NCBI RefSeq assembly: GCF_000255705.1
Contig: NZ_JH636444.1
Coordinates: 417,304-481,303, forward strand
DNA: 64,000 nt
Source: Zavarzinella formosa DSM 19928
GTDB taxonomy: Bacteria; Planctomycetota; Planctomycetia; Gemmatales; Gemmataceae
Reading direction: 5' to 3'
The notes beneath the pieces are model-generated. The model worked only from the letters and a program-made list of their open reading frames with translations. It did no database searches and was not told the DNA's origin. Of the stretch, positions 25,905-35,055 are shown piece by piece. The position numbers and the translations under genes are program-made. Within the stretch, counting starts at the first letter, position 1. Every line of letters starts with the position of its first letter.

Positions 25905-27134
25905 TTACTTCTTTTCGACCAACCGGGGAGCCGGTCCTTTTTCCAGCGGATGATCCTTCCACCATTTCTCAAGTGTCAGGGACTTTTCTAGCTTGGATTT
26001 GGCATCCACCAGCAACTTGTCGGCCGCGGCTTTTGCCGCCTCGGCCCGGCGCAGGGCTTCACGGGCTTCGGTCACTTCCTCGGCGGCGGTGTATGTCACT
26101 TTGGACGCAAGCAACTCCGGCAGTAATTGCAGGATTACTTCGGAGGGGATGGCGTAAGTCTCAGTGCGACCGGCGCGGGCGATGTTCAGACCAATCACCC
26201 GGCCATCGAGATCGACCAGCGGGCCGCCGCATTCGTTGGGCTTCAGCACAATGTCGTGTTGAAGAACGGTCGGGAAGCCGGTTCGCCGGTTGCTGAGAAT
26301 GCTGCCCATCCGGTTCTGCATGTCGCCGCGGGCGTCACCCTTCGGAATCAGGGCGGCGGGGCGTTTGCCCAACGTGACCGAGAATTCCATCTTCTTGCTT
26401 TCACGTTCCAGCTTTACTTTGATGACATCCCCGGCCTTGTAGCCAAGCAGGGTGTTAATCAACGATTCGCCATTCACAATGTCCTGATTGTCGATGGTCA
26501 GAATGATGTCTTTGGTTTTCAATCCTGCCTTTTCGGCGGCACTGTCTTTTGAGACTTCGGCGATGGATGCGCTGGCGCTGTCCGGATCAAGGATGATGCC
26601 GAGGAATCCGGAATTTTCCTTGATGACCCGGCCCGGACCATACGGCGGGGGCAGCGTGCGGGCGGCGACACCAACCACGCCGACGCCGACGGGTTCCGTG
26701 CTGGTGTTGGAAGCGGCAATCCAGTTGCCCACCGGGGCGTTTTTGCTGGGGGACCAGTCAACCGTTGGCAGGTTGTCTGCTTCCACCTTCAGAATGGCGA
26801 CATCGTACACGCTGTTCGTGCCGGTGACCTTGGCCATGAACTCCTTGCCTTCGCGAGTCTTGACGGTCAGTTTCCCGTCAACGATCTCGCTGGCCTTGGT
26901 GATGATGGAGCCATCGGCCGTCACAATGGCGCCAAGGGACACCTGTTTGCCGTCCACCTGCACGCTGACGGTGCTTTTCGAGGGTTTTTCCACGGCGGGT
27001 TTAAACGCCGCGAGCAATTGCGGGGTCGTCTTTTGGGGAAGCGTGTCCTTGTCTCTGTCCCTGCCGCGTTGCGCGGAACTGACTCCGGTGATCAGGATCG
27101 CAAGGGCCGCCGAAAACAGAATGCGTTTCAACAT
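25905..27134 (-). CDS. Degenerate HtrA-like protein with PDZ nested inside the protease fold
   Basis: A 409-residue exported protein (signal peptide LFSAALAILITGVSSA). Residues 65-155 match the N-lobe of trypsin-like HtrA proteases and the D of the triad is kept (YDVAILKVEA, Asp111), but the His position is Ser82 (TKASEI for TNAHVI). A PDZ domain then follows (about 174-258), and only after it comes the active-site strand NECGGPLVDLDGRVIGLNIA with Cys302 where Ser is expected. So the PDZ lies inside the protease fold and two triad residues are changed. The tail (345-409) is an Ala/Lys-rich helix. It is probably a binding protein. It follows an intact protease gene by 51 bases and ends in a terminator. 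Confidence 0.82.
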   Translation of the reverse strand: MLKRILFSAALAILITGVSSAQRGRDRDKDTLPQKTTPQLLAAFKPAVEKPSKSTVSVQVDGKQVSLGAIVTADGSIITKASEIVDGKLTVKTREGKEFMAKVTGTNSVYDVAILKVEADNLPTVDWSPSKNAPVGNWIAASNTSTEPVGVGVVGVAARTLPPPYGPGRVIKENSGFLGIILDPDSASASIAEVSKDSAAEKAGLKTKDIILTIDNQDIVNGESLINTLLGYKAGDVIKVKLERESKKMEFSVTLGKRPAALIPKGDARGDMQNRMGSILSNRRTGFPTVLQHDIVLKPNECGGPLVDLDGRVIGLNIARAGRTETYAIPSEVILQLLPELLASKVTYTAAEEVTEAREALRRAEAAKAAADKLLVDAKSKLEKSLTLEKWWKDHPLEKGPAPRLVEKK

Positions 27135-27185
27135 GTTCGTTTGCGAGGGAAAATGGTTGATGATGGATCGTTATGCCGCGAACAC

Positions 27186-28163
27186 CTATTCTCGTTTGCC
27201 GAGTTTGACCTTGATTTCTTTGTTCTCGTCGCCGCGTTTGACGAGCAGGGTCACTTCATTGCCTGGCTTTTCCAGATAAAGGAATTTCTTCATTTCCTCG
27301 TAGGTTTTCACGTCTTTGCCGGAAAACTTCAAGATGACATCGCCACCCAAGAGGCCGGCTTTGGCGGCCGGGGCGTTCGGGGTCACGGAGGCCAGTTTGC
27401 AGTCCTTCGCGTCCGGATCGGCGCTGACGCCGAGGTACACGTCGGATTCGCCGATGGTGTCCCCCTTCACCAGTTGATCCCATGTGTCGCGGAACGTTCC
27501 AATCGGGACGTGCATGTTGTTGACGATGAAGTTCCCGATGCGGCTGTGAATGCCGATCACGCGGCCTTTCATGTCGAACAACGGCCCGCCGGAATCGCCA
27601 CCCACGAGGGCGTTGTCCGTTTGAAGAACACGATCATTGACGATGCTGAGTTTGCCAACCCGAACCACCGGCGTGCGGCCTTGTTTGAACCCGCCCGGAT
27701 GGCCGATGGCGATGCTCCACTGGTTGGTTTTCAGATCTTTGAAATCCCCCATCTCCACATAGGGCCAAGGGCCCGGATCGGTGATTTGGGCCATTCCGCT
27801 GTCAATCGCCCGGTTCACACCCAAAGTCTTACCTTTGACAATTCGACCATCATGCAACACGATGCTAATGGTTTGACCGGGAGCGCCCGAAACGTGTCCG
27901 GCGGTCAGCACCAAGCCATCCTTGCTGACAATCACGCCGCTGCCCGATGCCGATCCGACCCGCAGGCAGACCGTGCAAGGGATAACCTTTTCGATGACGG
28001 CCTTGGTTTGGGTTTGAAAGGATTTCAGTTCCTCGATAGTTTCGGGACTGATTTTGTAAACAATCGGCGGGGGATCCGGAATGGTCTTGTTGACCGGGTC
28101 CGCGAAGGTCGCATTGCCAATCAGCAGCGATGCGGCCAAGGCGAGGACACGTCGGCGTGACAT
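27186..28163 (-). CDS. HtrA-like serine protease with PDZ domain
   Basis: A 325-residue exported S1C protease. The signal peptide is VLALAASLLIGNATFA. The triad is intact: His90 in LTAGHVSG, Asp121 in RAIDSGMAQ, Ser191 in GGDSGGPLFD. A PDZ domain fills residues about 240-325 (VYLGVSADPDAKDCKLASV, AGLLGGDVILKFSG). The frame extends upstream to 28295, but the ATG at 28163 has AAGGAG 7 bases away and begins the signal peptide. It probably degrades misfolded or exported proteins. It is first in a two-gene operon with the degenerate paralogue. Confidence 0.9.
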   Translation of the reverse strand: MSRRRVLALAASLLIGNATFADPVNKTIPDPPPIVYKISPETIEELKSFQTQTKAVIEKVIPCTVCLRVGSASGSGVIVSKDGLVLTAGHVSGAPGQTISIVLHDGRIVKGKTLGVNRAIDSGMAQITDPGPWPYVEMGDFKDLKTNQWSIAIGHPGGFKQGRTPVVRVGKLSIVNDRVLQTDNALVGGDSGGPLFDMKGRVIGIHSRIGNFIVNNMHVPIGTFRDTWDQLVKGDTIGESDVYLGVSADPDAKDCKLASVTPNAPAAKAGLLGGDVILKFSGKDVKTYEEMKKFLYLEKPGNEVTLLVKRGDENKEIKVKLGKRE

Positions 28164-28356
28164 GTGGCGCTCCTTGGAGAACGAATGGTTCGTTGATTCA
28201 GAATGACGAACACAAAGCGGGATTGCAACCCGTTGGAGAGACTTGCCCCCCGAATGTTTGAGTGGGACAACGATCGTGAGGATTCGCCCGGCCAATCAAA
28301 CATGTGAAGAACAAGTGTGGATCGTTTTCCACATTCTAAGCGAGGGATGGGCCGTT

Positions 28357-29082
28357 TCACAATGGCCAACTTGCCCCAAGTGCAATTTCTTGCAACCTTG
28401 TCACGTTGGCAATCCCCTCTTTGCCAAGATCGATCAGGCGAAAGAGTTGTTCGCTGGTGAAGGTGGCTTCCTCCCCGGCTCCCTGAACCTCAATGAATTT
28501 TCCGGAGCCGGTCATGACGAGGTTCATGTCTACCTCGGCATCCCGGTCTTCCACATATTCAAGATCCAGCCGTTCTTCGTTTTCCAGCAAGCCGACGCTG
28601 ATGGCCGCCACGCTGTCCCGCACAATCTGATTCGCCGGGCCAACAACATCCCGATATTTGTGAAGAGCCATTGCCAGGGCGACAAACGCCCCGTTGATGG
28701 CGGCCGTGCGGGTGCCGCCGTCGGCTTCGATCACATCACAATCCAGCCAGAGCGTCCGCTCACCGAGTTTGGAGAGATCCACTACAGCCCGCAGGCTTCG
28801 GCCGATCAACCGTTGGATTTCCACCGACCGTCCGTCCACCTTCCCGGCCTTGTCGCGAGGCTTTCGGCCAAGCGTGGAACCCGGCAACATGCCATACTCG
28901 GCGGTGAGCCAGCCTGTTCCCTTGCCAACCAGAAAGGGGGGGACAGCCATCTCCAGGCTGCAAGTGCAAAGCACCGTCGTCACGCCGGAACGAACCAGCA
29001 CACTCCCTGCCGCTTGTTTCGTGAAGCCGAGTTCAAAGGTCAGGGGGCGAAGTTGATTGGTGGCCCGTTGGTGGGGTCGCAT
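28357..29082 (-). CDS. rph: Ribonuclease PH
   Basis: Phosphorolytic 3'-5' exonuclease that trims tRNA 3' ends. The 241-residue length is normal. Visible signatures include GWLTAEYGMLPGSTLGRK, EIQRLIGRSLRAVVD, WLDCDVIEADGGTRTAAI and the C-terminal VDMNLVMTGSGKFIEVQGAGEEATF. All phosphate-binding and metal-binding segments appear intact. It starts with ATG at 29082. It lies 193 bases upstream of the htrA-like gene on the same strand and diverges from the zinc-ribbon/KPEP gene. Confidence 0.96.
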   Translation of the reverse strand: MRPHQRATNQLRPLTFELGFTKQAAGSVLVRSGVTTVLCTCSLEMAVPPFLVGKGTGWLTAEYGMLPGSTLGRKPRDKAGKVDGRSVEIQRLIGRSLRAVVDLSKLGERTLWLDCDVIEADGGTRTAAINGAFVALAMALHKYRDVVGPANQIVRDSVAAISVGLLENEERLDLEYVEDRDAEVDMNLVMTGSGKFIEVQGAGEEATFTSEQLFRLIDLGKEGIANVTRLQEIALGASWPL

Positions 29083-29228
29083 CAGAAGATTCCGATCAGT
29101 GAAGATTGACGGTGAATGTCCATCTATCGTATGCCGGGATGGTCAAAGGAGGGAGGCTTTGCCCTAACCACTGATGGTTTGACCGTGTAGCATGGAATTA
29201 CTCCCAAAGACCAGGTTCGGGTATTCTC

Positions 29229-31124
29229 ATGGCGATCAACGCGGTGTGTCCTTCGTGCGGGAACGTCCATCAACTCGCCGACACGTTTGCCTTTAAAACG
29301 GTCGAATGCAGCCAGTGTGCGACGATCTTCCCGACACCCGTGAAGAAGGCCGGCGGTCCCCCGCCGTTGCCCGCCGGATTTGTCCATCCGACAGCCGCCA
29401 CCAAACCAACGCCTTCTCCGGCCCAGGCGGATGCCGGGTTCGAGATTCTCCCGGATGAGGACGAACCGCCGGTCGCTCCGGCAAAGCCGGTGAAAAAACG
29501 GGATGTTTTCGAAGAGGACGAATCCGCTCCGACCCCGCCGAAAGCAAAGTCTCGGCGCGAAGAAGAATCCTCCTCCGAGGAAGACGACCGGCCCCAACTG
29601 CCCGAGACGAGGTCTGCATCATCGGACAACTTTGAATACGTGGACGATGAAGAGGAAGAACCGCTTGAGGAAGAACGCCCTCGACGTGGTTCCCGTCGCC
29701 GGGATGAAGATGAGGATGCAGAGGAATCACCGGAGCCACCCGCGAAATCCAAAACCCCGGTACTGCTCGGCTTGGCGGCCATTCTGATGTTCGTTGTCGG
29801 CACCGGCGCGGGCCTGATCTATTTCTTCGTGGTGGATGATGATGTGCCCGTCGTGGCCGATAACTCGGTGAATCCTGATCGCAAAGAACCGGAAAGCAAG
29901 CCAACGACGAAGAGCATCGATCCAATCAAACCGGAACCGAAGCCCGAGCCAAAACCGGAACCAAAGCCCGAACCCAAACCGGAGCCGAAGCCCGAGCCAA
30001 AACCGGAGCCCAAGCCCGAACCGAAGACAGAACCCGAGCCGAAGCCGGAACCAAAGCCCGAGCCGAAACCGGAACCGAAGAAGGTTTCCCCCTATGCGAT
30101 GGGAGCGGTTTTGGTGAATGCAGTGGAGAAAGCCCGGCCTATCGAAGAATACAAGCCGCTGGCGGGCAACTCCGAAATTCTGACGAACGGCGTCGTCAAG
30201 GATGTGTGTACCGCCGGAGGAGGCCGTTTTCTATTGGTGAATTGTGCCGAAGCGTTGAAAATTCTCGTTGTGGATGTCAGCACGGGGAAGCTCGTCAAAT
30301 CACTGGCGGTGAAAACCACGGATGTGCTAATCGCTGGCGGGATGGATCACTTTGTGATTGTCACGCCGTCAACCAAGACCATCGATCGCTACTCCCTGAA
30401 TTCGATGGAATTGGAAATGTCCGCGAAGATTGACGCCAGACAGAAGATCATCACGGCCGCGATGGGTTCCCGCACAGCCGGCCCGGTAATCCTTGGCGGC
30501 CCGCAAGCCCAGCAAAACGCCAGCAAGATGGCCTTGATGTTCATCGATCTGCCGAGCTTGAAGGAAGTCGAGATTGAAAAGGCCGACGGGGAATTCCGTG
30601 TGGGGTTTGGAACCGCCGCTCATTTGCGAGTCTCGCCGAATGGCCAGCTTCTCGGGGCATGGTTCGACAAGCTCAACCCGACCGGATTGCAAACAGTGCA
30701 ACTCTCCGGGAACACCTTGCGAGGAACCTATCTGGATCAATCTGTCGGCCCGGTTGTCCCCGGTGGCGACGGTGAAAGTGTCTTCACCGGCAAAGGGAAA
30801 TATTTTGGCAACCTCCAGAATCCAACGGATGCGGGGGTACTCGTCCCGGCCGTGAGTGGCAATTGGTACATGCGACTGGAAAGTGTCAAGAAAGGCAATG
30901 ACGAACAATTCACGAAGGTGATTGTCCGGGAGGAGGGCAAGCAAGACCCTGTTGCCACCTTCGACAACATCCCGGGTTTCGATGGAAAGAAAGACCCCTT
31001 CCAACGTGAAATCAATCAGATGACGACCGATCATCGTCTCTGGTTGATCCCCGAGGCCAAAGTGTTGGTGACGATCCCCCCGGCGGCAAACAAACTACAG
31101 TTCTTCCCGGTGGGGGCTAAATAA
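29229..31124 (+). CDS. Zinc-ribbon, single-pass membrane protein with KPEP repeats and a beta-propeller-like domain
   Basis: A 631-residue protein. The N-terminus is a zinc ribbon ([20 protein letters not shown]). An acidic, low-complexity region follows (about 75-170), then one membrane helix (about 177-199; [19 protein letters not shown]). Next is a long Lys-Pro-Glu-Pro repeat (about 234-284). The C-terminal 330 residues look like propeller or WD-type blades ([38 protein letters not shown]). The layout predicts a cytosolic zinc ribbon and an exported domain on a stiff stalk, as in TonB-like linkers. Gene function is unknown. It converges on the FHA-pseudokinase gene with a shared terminator. 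Confidence 0.8.
   Translation: MAINAVCPSCGNVHQLADTFAFKTVECSQCATIFPTPVKKAGGPPPLPAGFVHPTAATKPTPSPAQADAGFEILPDEDEPPVAPAKPVKKRDVFEEDESAPTPPKAKSRREEESSSEEDDRPQLPETRSASSDNFEYVDDEEEEPLEEERPRRGSRRRDEDEDAEESPEPPAKSKTPVLLGLAAILMFVVGTGAGLIYFFVVDDDVPVVADNSVNPDRKEPESKPTTKSIDPIKPEPKPEPKPEPKPEPKPEPKPEPKPEPKPEPKTEPEPKPEPKPEPKPEPKKVSPYAMGAVLVNAVEKARPIEEYKPLAGNSEILTNGVVKDVCTAGGGRFLLVNCAEALKILVVDVSTGKLVKSLAVKTTDVLIAGGMDHFVIVTPSTKTIDRYSLNSMELEMSAKIDARQKIITAAMGSRTAGPVILGGPQAQQNASKMALMFIDLPSLKEVEIEKADGEFRVGFGTAAHLRVSPNGQLLGAWFDKLNPTGLQTVQLSGNTLRGTYLDQSVGPVVPGGDGESVFTGKGKYFGNLQNPTDAGVLVPAVSGNWYMRLESVKKGNDEQFTKVIVREEGKQDPVATFDNIPGFDGKKDPFQREINQMTTDHRLWLIPEAKVLVTIPPAANKLQFFPVGAK
29928..30080 (+). repeat. Tandem Lys-Pro-Glu-Pro coding repeat
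   Basis: About 12 to 13 imperfect copies of a 12-base unit encoding Lys-Pro-Glu-Pro, varied by AAA/AAG and CCG/CCC/CCA use and one Lys-Thr substitution. It lies in frame within the zinc-ribbon membrane protein. It could be prone to length change by slippage. Confidence 0.9.
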
Positions 31125-31131
31125 CGAGTTT

Positions 31132-31164
31132 AAAGGCATTTCACGCTTTGCCTGAAATGCCTTT
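31132..31164. terminator. Bidirectional terminator between convergent genes
   Basis: AAAGGCATTTCA (31132-31143) and TGAAATGCCTTT (31153-31164) form a perfect 12-bp stem with a 9-base loop. It lies 8 bases after the stop at 31124 and 17 bases from the opposite stop, with A/T-rich ends on both sides, so it can serve both transcripts. Confidence 0.75.
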
Positions 31165-31180
31165 GTTGAATTCAAATCAA

Positions 31181-34100
31181 TCAGGCCGTTCGTCGCAATT
31201 GTCCCGCATCTGCGGCGTTCTCGTCAACGAACGCCAGCAATTTATCCCACGCTTGGGTGTCTGCCGGGACGGTTGCGGCGGCGCGGTCGAGGTCTTCCAG
31301 CAGGACGGCCGCGCTCAGATACATCGCGGTCGGGATGTCGCTTTGTTCCAACGGGGAGCCAAGTCCGCGCAGGATGTCCTGCAACTCGTTCGGGAACGGT
31401 TTGACCTTCGCTCCTTTGCGGCGGGTGGCGGCTCGTGCCCAGTTGGCCGCCACGACCCCCAAGGCCCGGAGGTCGCCTTCGATGGTTCCCTCGGTGGCGC
31501 TCGGGGAATGAACCCACGGCGGTTCGCCGATGCCGATGACTTTGACGATGCCAGAGCGGGACAGCGAGAATGATTCTTCCGTGATTCGGCCGTGCGTCAG
31601 GCCGACTTCATGGGCCGCGTACAATCCTTGCACAATCTGAATCATCAAGCGATGCCAGACGCCCGGCGAGGAAACCGCCGACGACCACTCGCTTCCCGGC
31701 AGGCCGATCACCCATTCTTGCAGAACGGCCGGGCGATTGTTCAGTTCCAGAACTTCCAGCGTGGCCGCCACATTGGGATGAGCCAGGTCGCGGGCCGTGC
31801 CGAAGCGTTGGCGGTATTCGTCCGGCCGGACGGCATCCAGCATTTCCGATTCGCCGAGATGTCGCAACAGGCATGTTCCCGATTCGCCAAGGCCGGGAGA
31901 GCTTCCCCCGAAATTCTGTTGCGGATCGAATACTCGGTAGACCGCCTCTCGTTGGGTCGAAAGAAGCCGGTCAATCACCCGGAATCGGCCGAGCATCAGG
32001 GCGTTCAGGTTGCCCGATTCGATCAGGGCCAATTGATACAGCGTGAGATAACCGCCTGAGAGCAGCACATGCCGCAGTGTGCGACGCTGCCGCTTGGCGT
32101 CTTCCCAAAGGACTTGCAACGATTCACGGTCGATGATGTCCAGCGTGCGGAGCAACTCACCCAATTTGCGGTCGGCCGGGTCAAGGTCCGGCGGCATGGT
32201 CAGGATGGGGGAACTCACGCCCGCGGCCGCAGGAGCGACGGGGACCGTTTCCTGTTCCCGCGTCGGCATTTTCAGGATGCCGGATTCGCCGACGCCCGGA
32301 TTTTCCGAGCGATATTTGCTCCATCGTGTCTCGGCCACTTCGCGGAATTTCTGCTTGTACCAATCCCGCATGTCGCCGAGATGTTTGTCCACCTCGACAC
32401 GCTTTTCGGTCACTTCTCTTTCGACCAACGCCAGCGTCTCGGCCTGTTTCGCCAGTTGCTGTTCGGTGGCTTCGACTTCCTTTTCGCGGCGGTCCAGCCG
32501 GGTTTCGCCGTGATGCAATGACTGCCGAATGTTGGCGAAGCGGCCCTGCCATTCAACCAATTGTTGTCGGAAGGTAGCCGTTGTCAGCCGGTGTTCAGCA
32601 CGGGCTTTTTGAAGCGTTTGCTCCTGTTCGCGAAGTCTGGTCACTTCTTGCTGCAACGCTGTTCGGACAGTGTCCAAATCGCCTTGGCTGCGCTGCGCGT
32701 AGGCATGCAATTCGGCCAGTTGGCTCCGCATCGCATCGCGGGCTTGGGCGGTGCGATCCATCGCCGATTGGGCGCGGGCCTCAAGATCGGGCATCTGCCG
32801 AAGCAAGTCGTCCGTGCGGGCAGACAACGCGGCTTTCAGTTCGATGATCTCGGCGGCCGCCCGGTCAATGTCGGCCTGCGACCGTTCGCGGTGCTGTTCA
32901 AATTCCCGCTGTTGGATCGCCAATTGTTCCCGTTGGGCGCGGATGGTGATCTCAGCCTGGCGAAGTTGTTCGTCCCGGCGGGCGATGTCGAGGGCTTCCT
33001 CGTCCGTCAACCGACGCACGTTGGTTGTGTCTTGCCGCAGAGTTTCCAGTTCCCGGAGTTGGTCCGCAATCTGCTGGGCTTGTTCTTCGATCAGGCGGGT
33101 ACGGTCGTCCAGTTCCCGTTGTCGCGTGGCCAGTTCCTCGGCTCGCAGACGAAGTTGTTCCTGCAAGGCATCGCGAGAATCCTCAGCCTGTTTCAACGCC
33201 GCTTCCCGTTCTCGCAAGGCCACGCGGTCGAATTCCACCCGCTGTTGAGCCTCCAGTAATTGCTCCGCGCGGGCGTGAACTTCGCTCACCTGTTCGGCTT
33301 GCTCGGTGGCTTGCGCTTGCAACCGCACCTGAAGTTCGCTCAGTCGCTTGTCCTCGGAACCCAAATGTTCCTGCATTCCGCGCAACCGATCGACAGCCTG
33401 TTGCATCAGCGAAGAGCGTTCTTGATACAGCCGGAAACTCTCGGCATGGCCGTCGCGTTCCTGCTCGACCACTTCGCGGACCGTTTCGGCCTGTCGCAAT
33501 CGCTCTTGAGCTTCACGCGATTCTTGCTCGATCTTCGCCCGGTCGTCAGCCACCCGCATTTCCTGCCGCAACAGGTCGTCTTTGAGGTATTCCAACCGGG
33601 TTCGCAGGGCGGCCAGGGTGATCGATTGATTCTCGAAAGTCGCCACCCGTTCGTTGAGTTTTGCTTCTCGCTGGTCTTGTTCTTCCCGTAACCGGGCGAC
33701 TCGCTCTTCTTCGTTCTTGACACGTTCTTCCCGCTCGTCGAAGAGTTCTAGTTGCTCCTCGAAATCGGTGATGTCTTTCTCCAAAGCCGCGTGCCGGCGA
33801 TCTAGCTCAGCCGCTCGTTGTGTTTGCGATTGTTCTTTCGCCTCCAGCGCGGCCGACAGGCGGTCCAACCGGATCAGGTCGCTTGTGTACTGGCTCTTGG
33901 CCTGTTCACCGAGATCATGCAATTGACGGGTTTGAAGCTCCCGGCCGGCAATGTCCACTTCCCGCCGGGCGAGGTCTTCTTCCCGTTGTTTGAACCGCAT
34001 CTCAATCAACCGGCGGTCGGCCTCGAAGGCGTCGCGCTGGCGTTGTAATTCGCCATGCTGTGTGTCGAGCAACAAGCGTTGACGCGCGACCTCGGCTTCC

Positions 34101-34879
34101 TTTTCGACCAGCGCCTTCAATCGCGGATCGATATTCTTTTGTTCTTCCTCGAATTGTTGTTTGCGCTCCCGCAATTGCAGGGCGGTTTCCCGAAGGGCCA
34201 GTTGAAGCCGCTCGAGTTCCTCCCGGCGGTTGCGGTATTGATCGTTGAGTTCTTTTTCGAGCCGGTCGCGGACCACGATTTCCGGTTCGCGGACGGGTTC
34301 CGGCTTGTTACGCTCGCGGGCGATTTCTTCGCGGGCTGTTTGAAGTTCCCGCTCAATTTCCTGACGCCGTTCGTACCAAAGCACCCGGTCGGCTTCGAGT
34401 TCCTGACTTCGCTCTTCAAGTTCTTTGGCTTGTTCTTCCAGCAGGCGTTTTTGCTCCACCCGGTCGTCTTTGGGAACCGCCACGGATTCCGGCTCGGCGA
34501 ACGGGAATTCGATCACGGCCGGGGTTTGACTTTGCGTGCCGTAATCAATCGAGATACCGAGATCAACCGCCCCGACCGACACGACATCCCCGTGCTTGAG
34601 GGATGTCTGGCCGCTTGGCGGCATCGGCGAACCGTTGACAAGGATCGGCAGAGAGGGTGCCAGCTTGCGGAGCCAGACTTCACCGGGAGATCGCCGGATC
34701 AGACAGACATTCGGCGGGATGTTAGTGCCGGGCAGGCGGAGATCACAACCGGGCACAGAACCGATCAGAAACTCTTCCCCGGTGACATCATACGTGATCG
34801 GACGGGCGGGGCCGTGCCGTACTTCGACGCGCACGGGGAGGCCGTAAGATGATTGACGTGATGTAGATCGTGAGGCCAT
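31181..34879 (-). CDS. FHA-coiled-coil-pseudokinase protein
   Basis: A 1232-residue cytosolic protein. Residues about 15-110 form an FHA-like domain, although the family GR…SRxH pattern is weak (FLIGSVPGCDLRLPG, NGSPMPPSG). Residues about 145-890 are almost continuous coiled coil rich in Glu, Arg, Gln and Leu. The last 300 residues have the shape of a Ser/Thr kinase domain: LGRFRVIDRLLS at the glycine loop, LAHPNVAATLEVLEL, and LTHGRITEESFSL at the catalytic loop. The HRD is HGR at about 1096-1098 and the DFG is GIG at about 1116-1118, so the two Asp residues needed for catalysis are absent. It probably organises phospho-proteins rather than phosphorylating them. Antisense open frames over the coiled coil are shadows. 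Confidence 0.82.
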   Translation of the reverse strand: MASRSTSRQSSYGLPVRVEVRHGPARPITYDVTGEEFLIGSVPGCDLRLPGTNIPPNVCLIRRSPGEVWLRKLAPSLPILVNGSPMPPSGQTSLKHGDVVSVGAVDLGISIDYGTQSQTPAVIEFPFAEPESVAVPKDDRVEQKRLLEEQAKELEERSQELEADRVLWYERRQEIERELQTAREEIARERNKPEPVREPEIVVRDRLEKELNDQYRNRREELERLQLALRETALQLRERKQQFEEEQKNIDPRLKALVEKEAEVARQRLLLDTQHGELQRQRDAFEADRRLIEMRFKQREEDLARREVDIAGRELQTRQLHDLGEQAKSQYTSDLIRLDRLSAALEAKEQSQTQRAAELDRRHAALEKDITDFEEQLELFDEREERVKNEEERVARLREEQDQREAKLNERVATFENQSITLAALRTRLEYLKDDLLRQEMRVADDRAKIEQESREAQERLRQAETVREVVEQERDGHAESFRLYQERSSLMQQAVDRLRGMQEHLGSEDKRLSELQVRLQAQATEQAEQVSEVHARAEQLLEAQQRVEFDRVALREREAALKQAEDSRDALQEQLRLRAEELATRQRELDDRTRLIEEQAQQIADQLRELETLRQDTTNVRRLTDEEALDIARRDEQLRQAEITIRAQREQLAIQQREFEQHRERSQADIDRAAAEIIELKAALSARTDDLLRQMPDLEARAQSAMDRTAQARDAMRSQLAELHAYAQRSQGDLDTVRTALQQEVTRLREQEQTLQKARAEHRLTTATFRQQLVEWQGRFANIRQSLHHGETRLDRREKEVEATEQQLAKQAETLALVEREVTEKRVEVDKHLGDMRDWYKQKFREVAETRWSKYRSENPGVGESGILKMPTREQETVPVAPAAAGVSSPILTMPPDLDPADRKLGELLRTLDIIDRESLQVLWEDAKRQRRTLRHVLLSGGYLTLYQLALIESGNLNALMLGRFRVIDRLLSTQREAVYRVFDPQQNFGGSSPGLGESGTCLLRHLGESEMLDAVRPDEYRQRFGTARDLAHPNVAATLEVLELNNRPAVLQEWVIGLPGSEWSSAVSSPGVWHRLMIQIVQGLYAAHEVGLTHGRITEESFSLSRSGIVKVIGIGEPPWVHSPSATEGTIEGDLRALGVVAANWARAATRRKGAKVKPFPNELQDILRGLGSPLEQSDIPTAMYLSAAVLLEDLDRAAATVPADTQAWDKLLAFVDENAADAGQLRRTA

Positions 34880-34996
34880 GTCCTGTCGCCGGGTCGCGGG
34901 GAATCCTTGCCGCCGCCGGACGTAATTCGTCCGCGCTCACATTGGAACGCAACCGCCGGGTTTTGACAAGGCGAGTTTTTCATCAAGAGTAGAGCA

Positions 34997-35024
34997 GAGC
35001 CGAACTTCCTTAAAAGTTCGGCTC
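34997..35024 (-). terminator. Hairpin after the DUF4139-like gene
   Basis: GAGCCGAACTT (34997-35007) and AAGTTCGGCTC (35014-35024) make a perfect 11-bp stem with a 6-base loop, 31 bases after the stop at 35056. A weak A/T tract lies further on, so I call a probable terminator for this minus-strand gene. Confidence 0.55.
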
Positions 35025-35055
35025 GCCGAAAACGTGATTGGTCGGTCAAGACGCC

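Noticed and set aside
29928-30080. Short tandem repeat as a possible CRISPR array
   Set aside because: The repeats are in frame, have no spacers and encode the Lys-Pro-Glu-Pro stalk.
32069-34852. Long plus-strand open frames (for example 32561-33259 and 34055-34852)
   Set aside because: They lie antisense to the coiled-coil gene, whose biased codon use leaves open frames on the other strand; their sequences show no family marks.
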